A stretch of DNA of 64,000 nt from Buddleja alternifolia (GCA_019426215.1 CM033396.1:24815101-24879100), one strand, 5' to 3'. Positions 20,463 to 32,371 are shown, counted from the stretch's first letter. Notes: generated from the sequence alone by a model not told the origin. Numbers and translations: made by a program.

Positions 20463-22073
20463 TGTTGGGTCAAGATTGCATAAAATCAGAAAAATGCAGC
20501 AGAAGAATATGTTTAAATCCTAGTGGCTCATCTCTATTTCTTTTATTTAAATTGGGTTTCGAATTCAATTACCGTTCTCGCGTATGTTGAATTCTGAACC
20601 AGCTTTGCAATCCCTTCTTGAATAGAAAATCTGTCGCTGTCTCTAAATTGCCATGCCGGAGTCAAAAACAAAAATCTTCTTCTTTTTCTCTTGAGGAAGA
20701 CGGCTAGAGAGAAAGACAGAGGATTGAGAGTTTTACTTAGAGAGAAAGTTTGTGTTATTATTCACTTTGGTTAATTTTCTCTAAGTAGTATATTTATACT
20801 ACAGTGAAACAATAACCTAGGCTAAATTACCCCCTCATGTGGATGCCCACTTTATGGCCTTTTTAGTCCTCTTATGCTTATTTAATTAATTAAATAATTA
20901 ATATTATTTATCCAATAAATAAATTAATTAAATAATCAATTAAATCCATGTTAATATTATTATTATAATTAAATTCCTCTAAGGAATTAATTAATTCTTT
21001 AACTTAATTAATTAATAATATCATCTAATGATTAACTAATTAATCTCGATATCCAATACCGAAAATTCTCTCAAGTCTTCTTCATGATTTTCCTCTTGCA
21101 CTTCCTTTAAGCCCGATTCTTTTGGTTCATCTCAAAAGGCAATTGGGAGGAAATCAAAAGGATATGAGCAGCACCTAGCAAGTCACGTGGCTCACATCGT
21201 ATCCCAATTGAGAACGAATGAATAGGATCATTCCAAACCATATACGCTGTGAATACCGTACGAGTATAAACCTTTTATTCTTATATCCCAGTCAAGTGAG
21301 AGTTATGGTTTTAGTCAAACTCACATGACTTGACCATATGCTTAGCTCATAATAAGTCGAGGTCATTTTTATGCTTTGGCCAAAGACTTTTAACCTTACT
21401 CATTCATGACTACATAGGATATTTAGCTCATTCACTTATGAGAGAATAAATCTCATTTTGCTAATCAGTTAACAATGCTACTTGCCCATCAAGTCGCACT
21501 TCAAGGTTGATCCCACCAAATGGTGATTTGGATCTAACTACTCTAATGAAAGACTTGATGTCACAAGTACATCTTCAACTCGATTTTTCAGGTCTAAGGT
21601 TCACGCGTGCCTATCACAACTTATTAGTTTCATCATTGACTGTCAGTAAGTGAATACCTATGTGCTGAAACTGATCCGAGCTGTGTTCGAACATATTAGT
21701 CCAACTAATATGTCCATGACATAAGTACCCACTATCATTCCCATAGTGTTCGACTGACACTTTCTCTGTCCAAGCTTATATCTTGCAAGTCCTTGTTCTG
21801 TAATGATGTCCAGTCAAATACTTTCTTAGACTTGCGAACCCTATTTAGAGAATAAGGATCAAAATCCTTCTAGTGTCATTCTTCCTATCCCATAGGAAGT
21901 AGAAGGTTTGCCTTCATTCTCAAGGACTTTACGTTGTTTATTAACATCTTAAAATGCCTATAAGAAAACAACAAGTTAATGCCTTATATGTAATAAAAAG
22001 ATATTGTTTAGTTACAAGTCAATGCCCTATAAATCTGTTCTCTTTATGGCATTTGAGGTCATACACTCTAACA
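20463..22073 (-). mobile_element. 5' LTR of H
   Basis: 1611 bp, TGTTGGG to CTCTAACA on the plus strand, bordered by the primer site on the left and TSD ACTGC on the right. In element sense a TATA-like GTATAAATATAC lies near 20789-20800. The block 20880-21050 is very AT-rich (TTAATTAATTAA-type). Confidence 0.92.
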
Positions 22074-22425
22074 ACTGCATTAGTTTGTATTTATAGGCGT
22101 GGTTTGAGAAGAGTTCGTGTAGGTGTAGAGTTTGAAAATTTCCAAAATTGTTCTGCCGACATCAACGTTCGAACGTTCTCTTCCTGGCATCCGTGCGTTG
22201 GCTCTCTCATTGTTCGTGCGTGAGACCTCAGCACGTTCGAATGTTCTGCTCCTCACATTCAAACACTAGCTTCAGCGACTTTCTGCTCTGAAATTCCATC
22301 TTACTTTTTCTTTCATCCTTTTGTTTCAAATGCTATGATTTATACCTGGATACTCAAAATAGACAGATTACACGCATATGTGGTATAAAATCATACTTAA
22401 TTCTATGAAAATCACACAACTAAAC
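22074..22425 (-). mobile_element. 3' LTR of C, second fragment, with palindromic words
   Basis: Matches 44277-44620. Contains AACGTTCGAACGTT at 22164-22177 and a CACGTTCGAATGTTC form at 22232-22246. A third site at 22253-22265 reads CACATTCAAACAC where the other LTR has CACGTTCGAACGC, that is, its CpG sites have become CpA. A TATAAATAC (element sense) sits at about 22085-22095. Right end cut by B at TSD TAAAC. Confidence 0.85.
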
Positions 22426-24156
22426 TGACACGCTAAAAACTAACGTGGTATGATAGCAAGTGCACTAGACGTGTGTAGTAATAAGTGGACAAAAAGTCCG
22501 GGTTGTCGAACCACAAGGACTTGAATTCTAGTTAATGATTTTCGATAAAAGAAAAGACAATTAAAGTAAAGTGCAAGAAAAAGATTAAACAAACGAAGAA
22601 CTAAAGAGAAACGTACTATAGATTAAATCTCACGTATGATAAAATGACTAAGGCACATGCTACAACCGAATCTACTCGTCAATATATATGAGCTACTCCT
22701 CGAATTATTAGACTCCTATTGCTTTGGTGGAAATTCCTTAGATAATTATTACCCGATGTCTCGGCACATAATAATCCTATGATTAATTGATGGTTCTCTA
22801 AATATGTCTATCCGAGAATCTAATCAATAACCACGCATTAACGTTCTAGAGTTTCCCCGGATAAATCCGGCTAACTGCACCCAAAAATCTTTACCTATGT
22901 CTAGGGGCAATTCCACATTAGTTTCGGATGATGAGTTGATTCCATTGAACCCTAATCTATCTTCTCTCGAATGACTAGACTAGGCAAGATAGCAAGCATA
23001 TGGTGATCAAGCACATGATTGTAATAAAAGCTCAAAATCAACACACAAAGCAATATGAGAATTAATACGAAAATTCACTTCACATATATTGATTCATAAA
23101 TTGGCTTTCACATGGCCTTAGTTCTCTAATATTAGCCTCTCATCAAGGCCTTAAGAAAATCTAATACAAACATATACATACTCATGGAAATAAACATGTA
23201 AATGCAAGTAATTAAAACTCCCTCAATTGATTGATGATGGATCCTTGCTTTTGAACTTCAATCCTTAACTCCTCTCTCTCTTGTTCCCCTCCAAAAGTGA
23301 TGAAGAATGGTGATGAATGATGATGGGTGAAGAGTAATGGCCAGCTGCCTCCTCCTCCAAGATGTCTCCTTTCCAAAGTGAAGAAAAATGCCTTAAGAAG
23401 ACCAGAAATTCTGAGCTCCCTAGTGTGTGTCTCCCCTAGTGTGTGTCTTCCACTACTCTAAAGTGAGTAGTATAAAATTCCATAAGTAGATCTACTAAGA
23501 AACATACTTATGACATCCCCTCCATACATGTGATGACCTTTTGGCTTTAAATGTTCCATTCCCCCATCAAATGATGATCTTTTGGCTGAAAGGAATCAAA
23601 ACTCGGGTGTGGTCACGCCTAGGCGTGGGCATTACGGCGCTTGGGCGCCACTGACAGAATGCTGAAATTAAATGCAATGTGTCCTGCGCAGCAATCGTAT
23701 TTCATTCATAACTTTCTCCACGAAACTCCGATTTGGATGATTCAAGTCCTCATTTGAAGCTAACATATATTTCTACAACATTGTAGAAGGGAACTTCATC
23801 CAATTCGGTCTCTAAACATACGGAAATAGCACTCGAACGTGGAAAGTGGTGCAGATACGGCGCCTAGGCGTGGACAGGACGGCGCCTAGGCGTGGACAGC
23901 AGAATGTTGACGTTATTTGCATCTTGTCCGGCACCTGGGCGTGGTAATACTGGTGCCTGGGCGTGGACGAGAGAAGCAAATTGGCCTGAACTTGTTTTAT
24001 ACGTCGTTTTTCGCCTCGTTTCTTCGTATGCTCAAATTTATCACCTGTAATCACTTAACACCCCGCTAAAACGCAAATGTGGCATGATTTTGTCAATAAA
24101 TGAATCCATAGCATAAGTCCCATAGGCTTAAAAACACGTAAAAATGCCTCTTATCA
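22426..24156 (-). mobile_element. 3' LTR of B
   Basis: 1731 bp, TGACACG to CTTATCA on the plus strand. Words of the GGCGCCTAGGCG type at about 23607-23650 and 23858-23965. Against the 5' LTR it has an extra CCCCTAGTGTGTGTCT segment near 23435 and an extra CT pair near 23278. CACCTGG and GTGCCTGG here replace CGCCTGG forms in the other LTR, again loss of CpG. Confidence 0.93.
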
Positions 24157-24170
24157 ACACCCCCACACTT
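24157..24170 (-). promoter_or_regulatory. polypurine tract of B
   Basis: AAGTGTGGGGGTGT in element sense, directly against the 3' LTR. Confidence 0.85.
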
Positions 24171-24327
24171 ATCAATTGATCGTCCTCGAGCAATAAGAGT
24201 TTTAAGATAAGGAAACATCATCAATCAAAGAGAGAAACAAAAAGAAAACTACCTAACTCACTTTCGTGGAGTAAACGGTTGCATTTAGCGAATGCAACAA
24301 GCCTTTGAACCTTTGAGTTACCTCAAA

Positions 24328-24379
24328 GGACGAGTTATAGTCTCGTGAGGGTTTGCAGACGATATACCCACAAAATCGA
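24328..24379 (-). promoter_or_regulatory. conserved 3' noncoding block of B
   Basis: About 50 bp nearly identical to 35688-35737 (C) and 60599-60646 (E1), with core GTGGGTATATC, AAACCCTCACGAGACT and AACTCGTCC in element sense. ACGAG and CTCGT can pair around a 6-7 base loop. It lies about 170 nt from the 3' LTR. Confidence 0.75.
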
Positions 24380-25780
24380 AAGATTTTCAACCCCGATCAC
24401 TCAACGTAAATTACAATGATTAATAGCACATAATGGTACGAATTCACTTGTTTAAGCTCAAGTTACATATATATACACGTCACCCAATTGCTCATGTTAC
24501 GCCTTAACATCGAAAAGATCATCTTAAGGGTGTAGTGTAATAAATCTCAAGTATTATAATCGAGTGGCATTCTTACCACTTTTCAAGCATTAACCCCATA
24601 TTTATCAACTTTTGATTATTCACATGGTACGAGAATTGAATACAACTTCATAGCCACTTAAAAATTCATCACTTCATTCCACTTTCGACTTTAACTTATG
24701 CACTTTCAACTCGAAACATTAGAGGCTAGACCATGTGCAATGTTCGATCCTCTTAGGCTTTCTATGACACCCGTGTAACGAGCTTTAGGCCAATAACTCC
24801 TAAACCAGACGGCTTTCGGGTATCAAATGTAGAAACATTCCTAAGGGCTTAATCGCTCGAGTGTCAAAGGCCACAAAATCAAACTAGGTCCTTATTTACT
24901 TAACACTTGTATTGGCTTGAGCTCTAGCTCAAATTAGCTTAATAGTACAGTATTCTAGGCATGGTGCTCTTTGCCCCCAGTATCTATTAAGCCTGACTTT
25001 TTCAGTCATACCAATGTTCAACCTCTTTTTATTATTATTAAGCACACGAAGTTAACGTTCTCAACTCATAACACATGTGAAAATTCTAAGTTGATATTTC
25101 CGGGATCAAGCCTTTAAGTGTTTCAAAATGGTTGCCCACTCAACTCCTCTACCCTCGATTTATGTGCATATGTGAATCATCTTAAGGTCAATCTAGTCTA
25201 GTTAGGGTCTCACAAACAAGGAATTGCGTGTATAGCCATTAAAAACCAAATTGAAAACCAAATTGATAGAGAATGCGTACCATATATTCACGTTAACCAT
25301 GCTCAATTCATCAAGTGACGGGTTGAAATTCTATCCCAAAAAAAAATAAAAAAATAAAAAATTCACAAAATGCACAAGCTCACATGTAGATGTGTGCCAT
25401 CCCCCAAACTTGGACTGAGTTATCTAAAACACTCCCCCCAACTTAACATGAACATTGGCCCCAATGTTTGAAAGAAAATAAGGGTAAAGTACACATCACC
25501 ATAGGGGAGCTGAAAAGCAAACCCGAGTCCACTTAAGGCAATCGAGTCCAAGGATGGCAATCACTGTGTCGATCACTACATAGGTAAAAAAAATGCTAGC
25601 CATACAAAGCATCAAACATTGGATAGAATAGAAAAAAACAAAACGAGACGAACAAAAACAAGAAACATGCATGGAAAGAAAACATCAAGCATCCAAACAT
25701 AAAACATAAAATATCCAACAACCCAACAAAAGATAACCAAAAACAAAACGAAACATGCATGGAAATAAAACAAGATAAGC
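24380..25780 (-). other. 3' untranslated region of B
   Basis: About 1.4 kb with no gene seen. Low-complexity A-rich run near 25337-25362, two C-rich (element-sense G-rich) tracts near 25401-25443 resembling additional polypurine tracts. Resembles the corresponding part of C (35740-36900) in scattered blocks. Confidence 0.6.
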
Positions 25781-27099
25781 CTAATCTGTAGTGCCAAAAC
25801 GGTCAATGTAGTCCTCATCCGTTCCGCCGAGATCATCCAAATCAATCAACGGGCTACCCTCATCATTATGAGCCTCATCATCACCTCCTACAGGAACGAG
25901 AGCACCTGACTCGTGCAAATCTGCGGGCTGCTGAGGCGGGGGGTGCGGGTAAGGTGGAGGAGTAGAATAATCAAACGGCCCCCGACCGACAAACTCATTA
26001 TGCTCGACAAGAAGCTGACGGAAATAAGCACAAGTGTCGGACATGACCACCCTCATCTCATCTCGCAACTCATCCCTCAATTCATCCTTTAATTGTCTAA
26101 TGGCGGCGGCATCCATAGGTGGAAACTGTGGGAACTAGTAGACCGGTATGAAGACGGGCGAGGCCTCTTGGAAGTAGCTGGTGGTGGAGGAGCCTGGGGG
26201 TCGTCATCTACCACGGCGAGATAAGAACCAGGGAGCTCAGTACGCTCCATAGGAAATGTGGGAACCTTAGCTGCTTTGCATAAAACTGTGATCAGTGACG
26301 GGAGAATGATGGGATTCTTCCGAGTGGGACCTTCGCCCTTTTGCTTAGCCAATTCTTTGTTAATCAACGGCCTTAACTCATTCTTCAAATTCCTAAAGTG
26401 GTCCGTCAAAGACTTGTGGATCACCCGGGCAAAGTCCACAGCTTTCTTGGACATAATAACATAGATGAGGGTGGCCCGTTCCTTGTTTGCCTCTGACCGA
26501 TTGGTACTCGGTATTAAATTGAATCGGATGAAGTCGAGCCAAAAAGCAGCCTCGGGAAGTAGAGCCCTACGGGAGACAAGAGCTTCTCCGGGTACCCACT
26601 CCCACCCCTCTCGGACAATAACCCGCAAAATATCCGATAGGCTAACCCGGAGGCGCCCTGCATTGTAAAGAGTGGTGAACTCGCATGTCTGAGGGGTGGG
26701 GGTGCCTATGCTCTCCCTAATCTGTCTCAACTCATAATCGACATGTTTGCCCCGTACCAAAAGGGTACTCCCCAGCCATCCTCGCGTCTCAATCTCATCA
26801 TAAACCCCGGAGCTGAAGAATTCCAGGACCCAAGGAAGACAGATGGCCTCGGGCTTTTGACAAAAAAACTGTAAGTGATGGAACTGTATCAATTCGTGCA
26901 CAGAGGGCTGTCCCCGGGTGGTCAAATAGTGCTGTTTAATAAGGGTGCGGGGGGTGCTCAAACTCTGACACATAATTTGGACTTTGGGGTTTTTGAAACG
27001 GGTATTATCGGGAGTCTCGGGCTCATTAGAGGAACCCTCACCCACTTTTTTCTTACCCTTGGACGGTTTGTTGGTAGTTCTCGTCATTTGCAACAACAA
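25781..27099 (-). pseudogene. ORF3 of B, putative plant transposon-associated protein
   Basis: ORF 27099-26089 (336 codons; the ATG at about 27084, MTRTTNKPSKGKKK, is the likelier start) followed by 26116-25781 in a frame shifted by one indel near 26115. The first part has a basic N-terminus, then a conserved globular region (RGWLGSTLLVRGKHVDYEL, WEWVPGEALVSRR, AAFWLDFIRFNLIPSTNRSE, RATLIYVIMSKKAVDFARVI). The second part is charged and coiled-coil-like (LKDELRDELRDEMRVV), then Pro-rich and acidic. This corresponds to the family often labelled putative plant transposon protein, found downstream of integrase in Athila-like elements. Its role is unknown; no membrane segment is apparent, so an envelope function is not supported. 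Element C has a diverged homologue. Confidence 0.8.
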
Positions 27100-28038
27100 T
27101 GGTTAAAATTATCTCAATTTCTCAACTACTCAAATCAACCCGAATGCAACCAACCCAACACAACAATCGTCAACGCCCAACAACACACCAAAATCAGAGA
27201 GCAACCCACAATCTAGCAACAATCCACGATCAACAGATTCCTCAATTTTAAGCAACAATCCACAGATTTAACAACAATATAGCATCCAATTCAACAACAA
27301 CAACCCCCAAATTCGACTACAACCCACAAATTGATAACAACCCACAGATTTAACAACAATAGAGCACCAAATTCAACAACAACAACCCCAAATTCGATAA
27401 CAACCCACAAATCCAATAAAAGTCCTCAAATGCAACAAAAAACACAATCGGACGAAATCCCCAATTAATCCTCAAAATATAACGTAAGGCACCTACTCGT
27501 CGGCTATGAATCGGAAATGGAAGAAGGGTAAAGCCAAAACTCACCTTTTATCCCCAAAATTATCGCACCGAGTCGATGTGAAAGAGGAGCCACTTGTGCA
27601 GCGAGTTCTGTTGATGGAAAGTGGCGGTGAAACACGGTGGAAATGGCCGGAAATGGTGAGAGTGTCGCCGGAAATCGCGTGGGAGAGGAGTTGTGAAGAT
27701 TTTGTGAGAATTTTGACCGTTTTGATCCACAGATATGTTTAAATCAAAAACGGGCGCCTAGGAGCGCGACACAGCGTACCTGGATTTTTGAGTGACACCT
27801 TCCGCGCCTAGGCGGGAGTTTTTCGGCGCTTGGGCGGCCCTTTCAGCAATGGGCGCCTAGGCGCGCGTCGATAGGCGCCTAGGCGGGCTTTTCAGAAATA
27901 TTATGTAAAGAATTTCATTTCCTGTTTCAAAAGGGGAAAGACAAAATACTTAAAACACAAACTAACAAAGATTTAAGACTAGAAAATAAAGCAACAAATG
28001 GGATAATAAGAAAAAAAGAAAAGGAAACGGAAAGAAAA
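27100..28038 (-). other. spacer between pol and ORF3 of B with palindromic words
   Basis: 27230-27420 is a run of CAACAA-rich low complexity. 27748-27890 carries at least four words of the GGCGCCTAGGCG type (for example near 27848-27862 and 27869-27883) plus decayed forms such as GGCGCTTGGGCGG. No gene seen. The same word occupies the U3 of the LTR and the gag-protease linker of this element. Confidence 0.8.
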
Positions 28039-28063
28039 CATGGGTTGCCTCCCAAGAAGCGCT
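28039..28063 (-). promoter_or_regulatory. conserved post-pol hairpin of B
   Basis: Element sense AGCGCTTCTTGGGAGG then CAACCCATG. CTTGGG faces CCCATG, five of six pairs, with the same six-base loop position as in A, C and E1. It begins about 35 nt after the pol stop. Confidence 0.65.
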
Positions 28064-28098
28064 AGTTTAGAGTCATTAGCTCGACTAAAAGCGAAGAA

Positions 28099-29317
28099 TC
28101 ACGAAGGGTCCGCGAGGATGAAGGACTCTTTGTCTCTCGGTCCATCCATCCCTAAGTAAGGTTTTAGACGTTGAGCGTTGACCAAGAAAGTATGTCCTTT
28201 ATCTGTTGTAAGCTCGACGGCGCCGGATGGATAGACATGGGAAATAAAAAATGGGCCCGACCATCGAGACTTAAGCTTCCCGGGGAAGAGTCGGAGTCGA
28301 GAGTTGTATAGCAACACCCGCTCTCCCTTGTGGAATTCCCGGGGGAGAATATGTTTGTCATGCCACATTTCGGTCCGCTCCTTATAGAGTTTCGCGTTCT
28401 CATAGGCAAGATGACGCCATTCTTCGAGCTCGTTGAGTAGTAGCAAACATTGTGTACCTACACGTTGAGAGTCAAAATTTAGAAACTTAATGGCCCCAAT
28501 AAGCACGATGCTCAAGTTCAACGGGCAAGTGACATGTTTTGCCAAAAACAAGACGATACGGGGACATGCCAATTGGGGTTTTATAGGCGGTCCGATAAGC
28601 CCAAAGAGCATCATCCAATTTAAGGGACCAATCCCTTCTTGATGCGTTGACAGTTTTTTCTAAAATATGCTTAATCTCCCTATTCGAGACCTCCACTTGG
28701 CCACTAGTTTGTGGGTGGTATGGGGTCGAAATTTTATGCTTCACCCCGTACTTGGTCAATAAAAGTTCAAACTGCTTGTAGCAGAAGTGGGTGCCCCCAT
28801 CACTAATGATGGCTCGGGGAGTTCCAAATCGAGTAAAAATATGCTTCTTCAGAAAACGAGTGACAACCCGAGCATCATTAGTAGGCAAGGCCACGGCTTC
28901 CACCCATTTGGAGACATAGTCTACCGCAACAAGGATATATTTATTTGAACAAGAACTGGGGAAAGGGTCCATGAAATCCACACCCCATACATCAAACAAC
29001 TCACACTCTAACATGCTATTTAAGGGCGTTTCATGATGTTTAGAGATGTTCCCCATTCGTTGACAGCGATCACAAGATTTGACATAATGATGTGCATCTT
29101 TAACAAGAGTAGGCCAGAAGAAACCTGATTGGAGGATCTTAGCTACCGTTTTGGAAGGCCCAAAATGGCCACCCACCGCCATATCATGACAATGAGATAG
29201 GATAACATGCACGTCCGTTTCGGGTATGCAACGTCGAATTAAGCCATCTGCACAAACTTTGAATAAAAAGGGTTCGTCCCAAAGATATTGCTTCACATCA
29301 AATAGAAATTTTTTCTT
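28099..29317 (-). pseudogene. integrase and pol C-terminus of B
   Basis: Continues the pol frame after a TAA at 29318-29320. Integrase zinc site: [13 protein letters not shown] then CDRCQRMGN (HHCC). Core: [13 protein letters not shown] (Asp), [10 protein letters not shown] (Asp), [10 protein letters not shown] (Glu), all catalytic residues present. At about 28490 a run of four G where three would keep frame shifts the sequence into 28614-28099, which encodes the C-terminal part: [39 protein letters not shown] (a chromodomain-free, GPF-type end with GPFFISHVYPSGAVEL). The stop at 28099 ends pol. Apart from this one-base insertion and the upstream stop, the enzyme looks complete. Confidence 0.92.
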
Positions 29318-32300
29318 TTAATGAAAAGTGATATCCGGGGGAAGACGGCCCGTAACAATGTAATTGGCAAAGTTAGCATACCAAGGTGAAATTTTGTCAG
29401 AAATAGCAAGGAGGTGTTCATCCGGGAATTCCTCACGAATTGGTATCTCATCTAACGGATCATGCACTAGCTCTAATCGTGAGAGGTGGTCGGCTACTAC
29501 ATTTTCGGTGCCTTTCTTGTCTTTTATCTCTAAATCAAATTCTTGGAGTAACAAAATCCACCTAAGAAGTCTTGGTTTAGCATCTTTCTTGGCAAGCAAA
29601 TATTTTAAAGCCGAATGATCGGTGTAAACTATCACTTTGTTTAGCACGAGGTAAGAGTGAAATTTATCGAATGCAAAGACTATGGTTAGTAATTCTTTTT
29701 CCGTGGTGGCATAATTCAATTGTGCATCGTTAAGAGTTTTACTAGCATAGTAAATGGTTCGAAATACCTTCTCCTTCCTTTGGCCAAGGACCGCTCCAAC
29801 CGCAGTGTCACTCGCATCACACATCAACTCGAATGGTAAGCTCCAATCGGGGGGTGACATGATAGGGGCGGAAACTAAGCGTTCCTTCAAATCAAGAAAG
29901 GCCTGCATACAAGAAGAATTGAAATCAAAAGGTGCATCTTTGACAAGCAAATTAGACAACGGTTTCGCAATTTTAGAGAAATTCAAGATGAATCGCCTAT
30001 AGAAACCGGCATGCCCGAGAAAACTCCTAACAGCTTTTACCGAAGTGGGCGGGGGAAGTTTTTCAATGACCTCAATCTTGGCTTGGTCCACTTCGATCCC
30101 TTTTTGAGAGATCTTGTGGCCAAGCACAATCCCCTCCCGGACCATTAAATGACATTTTTCCCAATTCAAAACAAGGTTGGTTTCCTCACAACGTTTAAGC
30201 ACAACATTTAAATGAGCAAGACAAATATCAAAAGTTGTTCCGAATACAGAAAAGTCATCCATAAAAATTTCAAGGAAATCTTCAACCATATCATGAAAAA
30301 TAGCCATCATGCATCTTTGAAAAGTGGCCGGGGCATTACACAAGCCAAATGGCATCCTTCTATAAGCAAATGTGCCATAAGGACAAGTGAAAGTGGTTTT
30401 CTCTTGGTCCTCGGGATCTATGGCAATTTGATTATAGCCGGAGTAACCATCTAGAAAACAATAGAAATCATGCCCGGCTAATCGTTCAAGCATTTGGTCA
30501 ATAAAGGGGAGGGGGAAATGATCCTTACGGGTGGCATCATTCAACTTACGGTAATCTATACACACACGCCACCCACTAATTATACGAGTTGGGATTAGCT
30601 CATTATTCGCATTCTCAATTACCGTTATCCCCCCTTTCTTAGGCACCACTTGGGTAGGGCTCACCCACGCACTATCAGAAATAGGATAGATTATACCTGA
30701 GTCGAGCAGTTTAATCACTTCCTTCTTTACTACCTCTTGGATTTGTGGGTTTGACCTCCTTTGGGGTTGGCGTGTAGGCTTGGTGGAGTCCTCCATAAGT
30801 ATTTTGTGCATACATATCGCTGGACTAATGCCTTTGATGTCCGCAAGTTTCCACCCAAAAACCCGTTTGTGAGATCTCAACACCGTCATTAATTGCTCTT
30901 CTTGTGATCCTGAAAGAGATGAGGAAATGATCAATGGGAGTGTTTCGTCGTTGTTCAAGTACACATATTTAAGGTGGGAGGGGAGGGGTTTGAGTTCGAG
31001 AGAGGGGGGTTCTTCAATAGATGGGCGAGGTGCTCCTGACAATGATCTATCAACTTTGATGAATCCTCCCGAATGAGAGAAAGATTTGTACTCCAAGCTT
31101 AGAACCCTTTCCACTAGATCATCTTTCTCCGAGTCCACTTGCATGGATTTCATAAGAGCCTGTTCGAGAGAATTTTCAACTGTATTGTCCTGTAAATACT
31201 CAACAATCAACTGGTCAAATGTATCAATTCGATAACACGAGTCATGATCAATAGGATGTTTAAGGACTTTGTAAACATCAAAGGTAACTTTGTCATCGCC
31301 CACATTCAAGGTAAGCTTACCATTAGCAATGTCAATCACCGCCTTACCTGTGGCTAGGAATGGTCTCCCTAGGATTAATGGTACCTCCACATCTTCTTCC
31401 ATGTCGAGTACCACAAAATCAACGGGAAAATAAAACTTGTCGACTTGGACAAGAACGTCTTCGATTATCCCCTTGGGCCTCTTGATTGATCGGTCGGCTA
31501 GTTGAAGGCTCATTGAGGTCGGCTTGGGATTTCCAAGGCCTAGCTTTTTAAATAGTGAGTATGGAAGAAGATTGATGATGGCCCCCGAGTCACATAACAC
31601 CTTCTTGAACGATAAGGACCCAATCGTGCACGGGATTGTGAGGCTCCCGGGATCTTGGAGCTTAGTTGGCAATTTATTGAGCAATACGGCGGAGCATTCT
31701 TTCGTGAGGCACACCGCCTCATTCTCCTCCCACTTCTGCTTGTTGGAGAGTATGTCCTTGAAGAACTTCACATAATTCGGCATTTGGAGAATGACGTCAA
31801 TAAACGGAATATTAATTCTCACTTCCCAAAGGATTGCCAAAATTCGAAGAAAGCTCGGATCCATCTCCTTTTTCTTCTTTTTGTGAGCATTTGGGAAAGG
31901 GAGACGAACTTCGATAGGGGGAGAAAGCGTTGGATTAGACGGATGAAAACCCACTGAAACAGTAGGCGGCGCCTGGGCACGTATATTGGCGCCTAGGCGC
32001 GGATCTGTAGGCGCCTGGGCGTGCATGTTGGGGCGCTCGGGTGCGGGATTCAGAACAGATGCATCTGGCAGGGTTGCGGGTGGCGCCTGGGCGCGTATAT
32101 TGGCGCCTAGGCGCGGATCTGTAGGCGCCTGGGCGTGCATGTCGGGGCGCTCAGGCGCGGAAAACAGAGAATTTTGTCCAGAGCAGGGGAGATCTGGCGC
32201 CTGGGCGTGCATCTCGGGGCGCTCGGGCGCGGATGTATTGGCAATGTCACTCTCTAATTGTTTTCCACTTCTCAAGGTTATGGCATTGCATTGAGCCTTC

Positions 32301-32371
32301 GGGTTCTTTTTCGTGTCACTTGGGAGAGTCCCCGGGGCTCTACCGTTAACCGCATTAGATAGTTGCCTCAC
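29318..32371 (-). pseudogene. protease, reverse transcriptase and RNase H of B
   Basis: 1017 codons open between two in-frame TAA codons. Residues 40-140: a linker built of repeated APERPxMHAQAP and TDPRLGANIRAQAP units. Protease: CDSGAIINLLP, Asp at about 261, and PLILGRPFLA at about 331. RT: WRVCIDYRKLN at 601, CFLDGYSGYNQ at 638, EIFMDDFSVFG at 701 with the catalytic Asp pair at about 705-706. RNase H: Asp 852 (MCDASDTAVGAVLG), Glu 891 (TTEKELL), Asp 918 (YTDHSAL), Asp 961 (VADHLSRL). All catalytic residues are kept. The stop at each end sits where related elements have a Gln codon, so each is most simply CAA changed to TAA. It joins gag in the same frame upstream and integrase downstream. 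Confidence 0.93.
31965..32235. repeat. palindromic word array inside the B gag-protease linker
   Basis: About nine GGCGCCTAGGCG, GGCGCCTGGGCG or GGGCGCTCGGGCGC words within 270 bp, with an about 110-bp segment (31972-32050 and 32080-32160) duplicated. They stay in the reading frame that avoids the TAG inside CCTAGG, giving PRLGA and AQAP in the protein. Confidence 0.9.

Larger units (their letters stand above)
8126..22073 (-). mobile_element. Copia element H, complete structure with A inserted in its 3' LTR
   Basis: Minus-strand element with 3' LTR 8126-14669 (split by A), PPT 14670-14692, pol and gag 14751-18606, a long leader, a tRNA-iMet primer site and 5' LTR 20463-22073. Flanks ACTGT and ACTGC form a TSD with one mismatch. 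The flanking C-family LTR is continuous across it when compared with 44270-44285. Every ORF is broken, so it is inactive. Confidence 0.92.

Noticed and set aside
25612..25845. Hydrophobic minus-strand 77-codon frame next to ORF3, possible envelope transmembrane segment
   Set aside because: Overlaps the ORF3 C-terminal frame and A/T-rich UTR, lacks an ectodomain and is not matched in C; hydrophobicity follows from T-rich codons.
31986..32294. Plus-strand 102-codon frame rich in Gly/Ala/Arg
   Set aside because: It is the antisense shadow of the palindromic word array in the B gag-protease linker.
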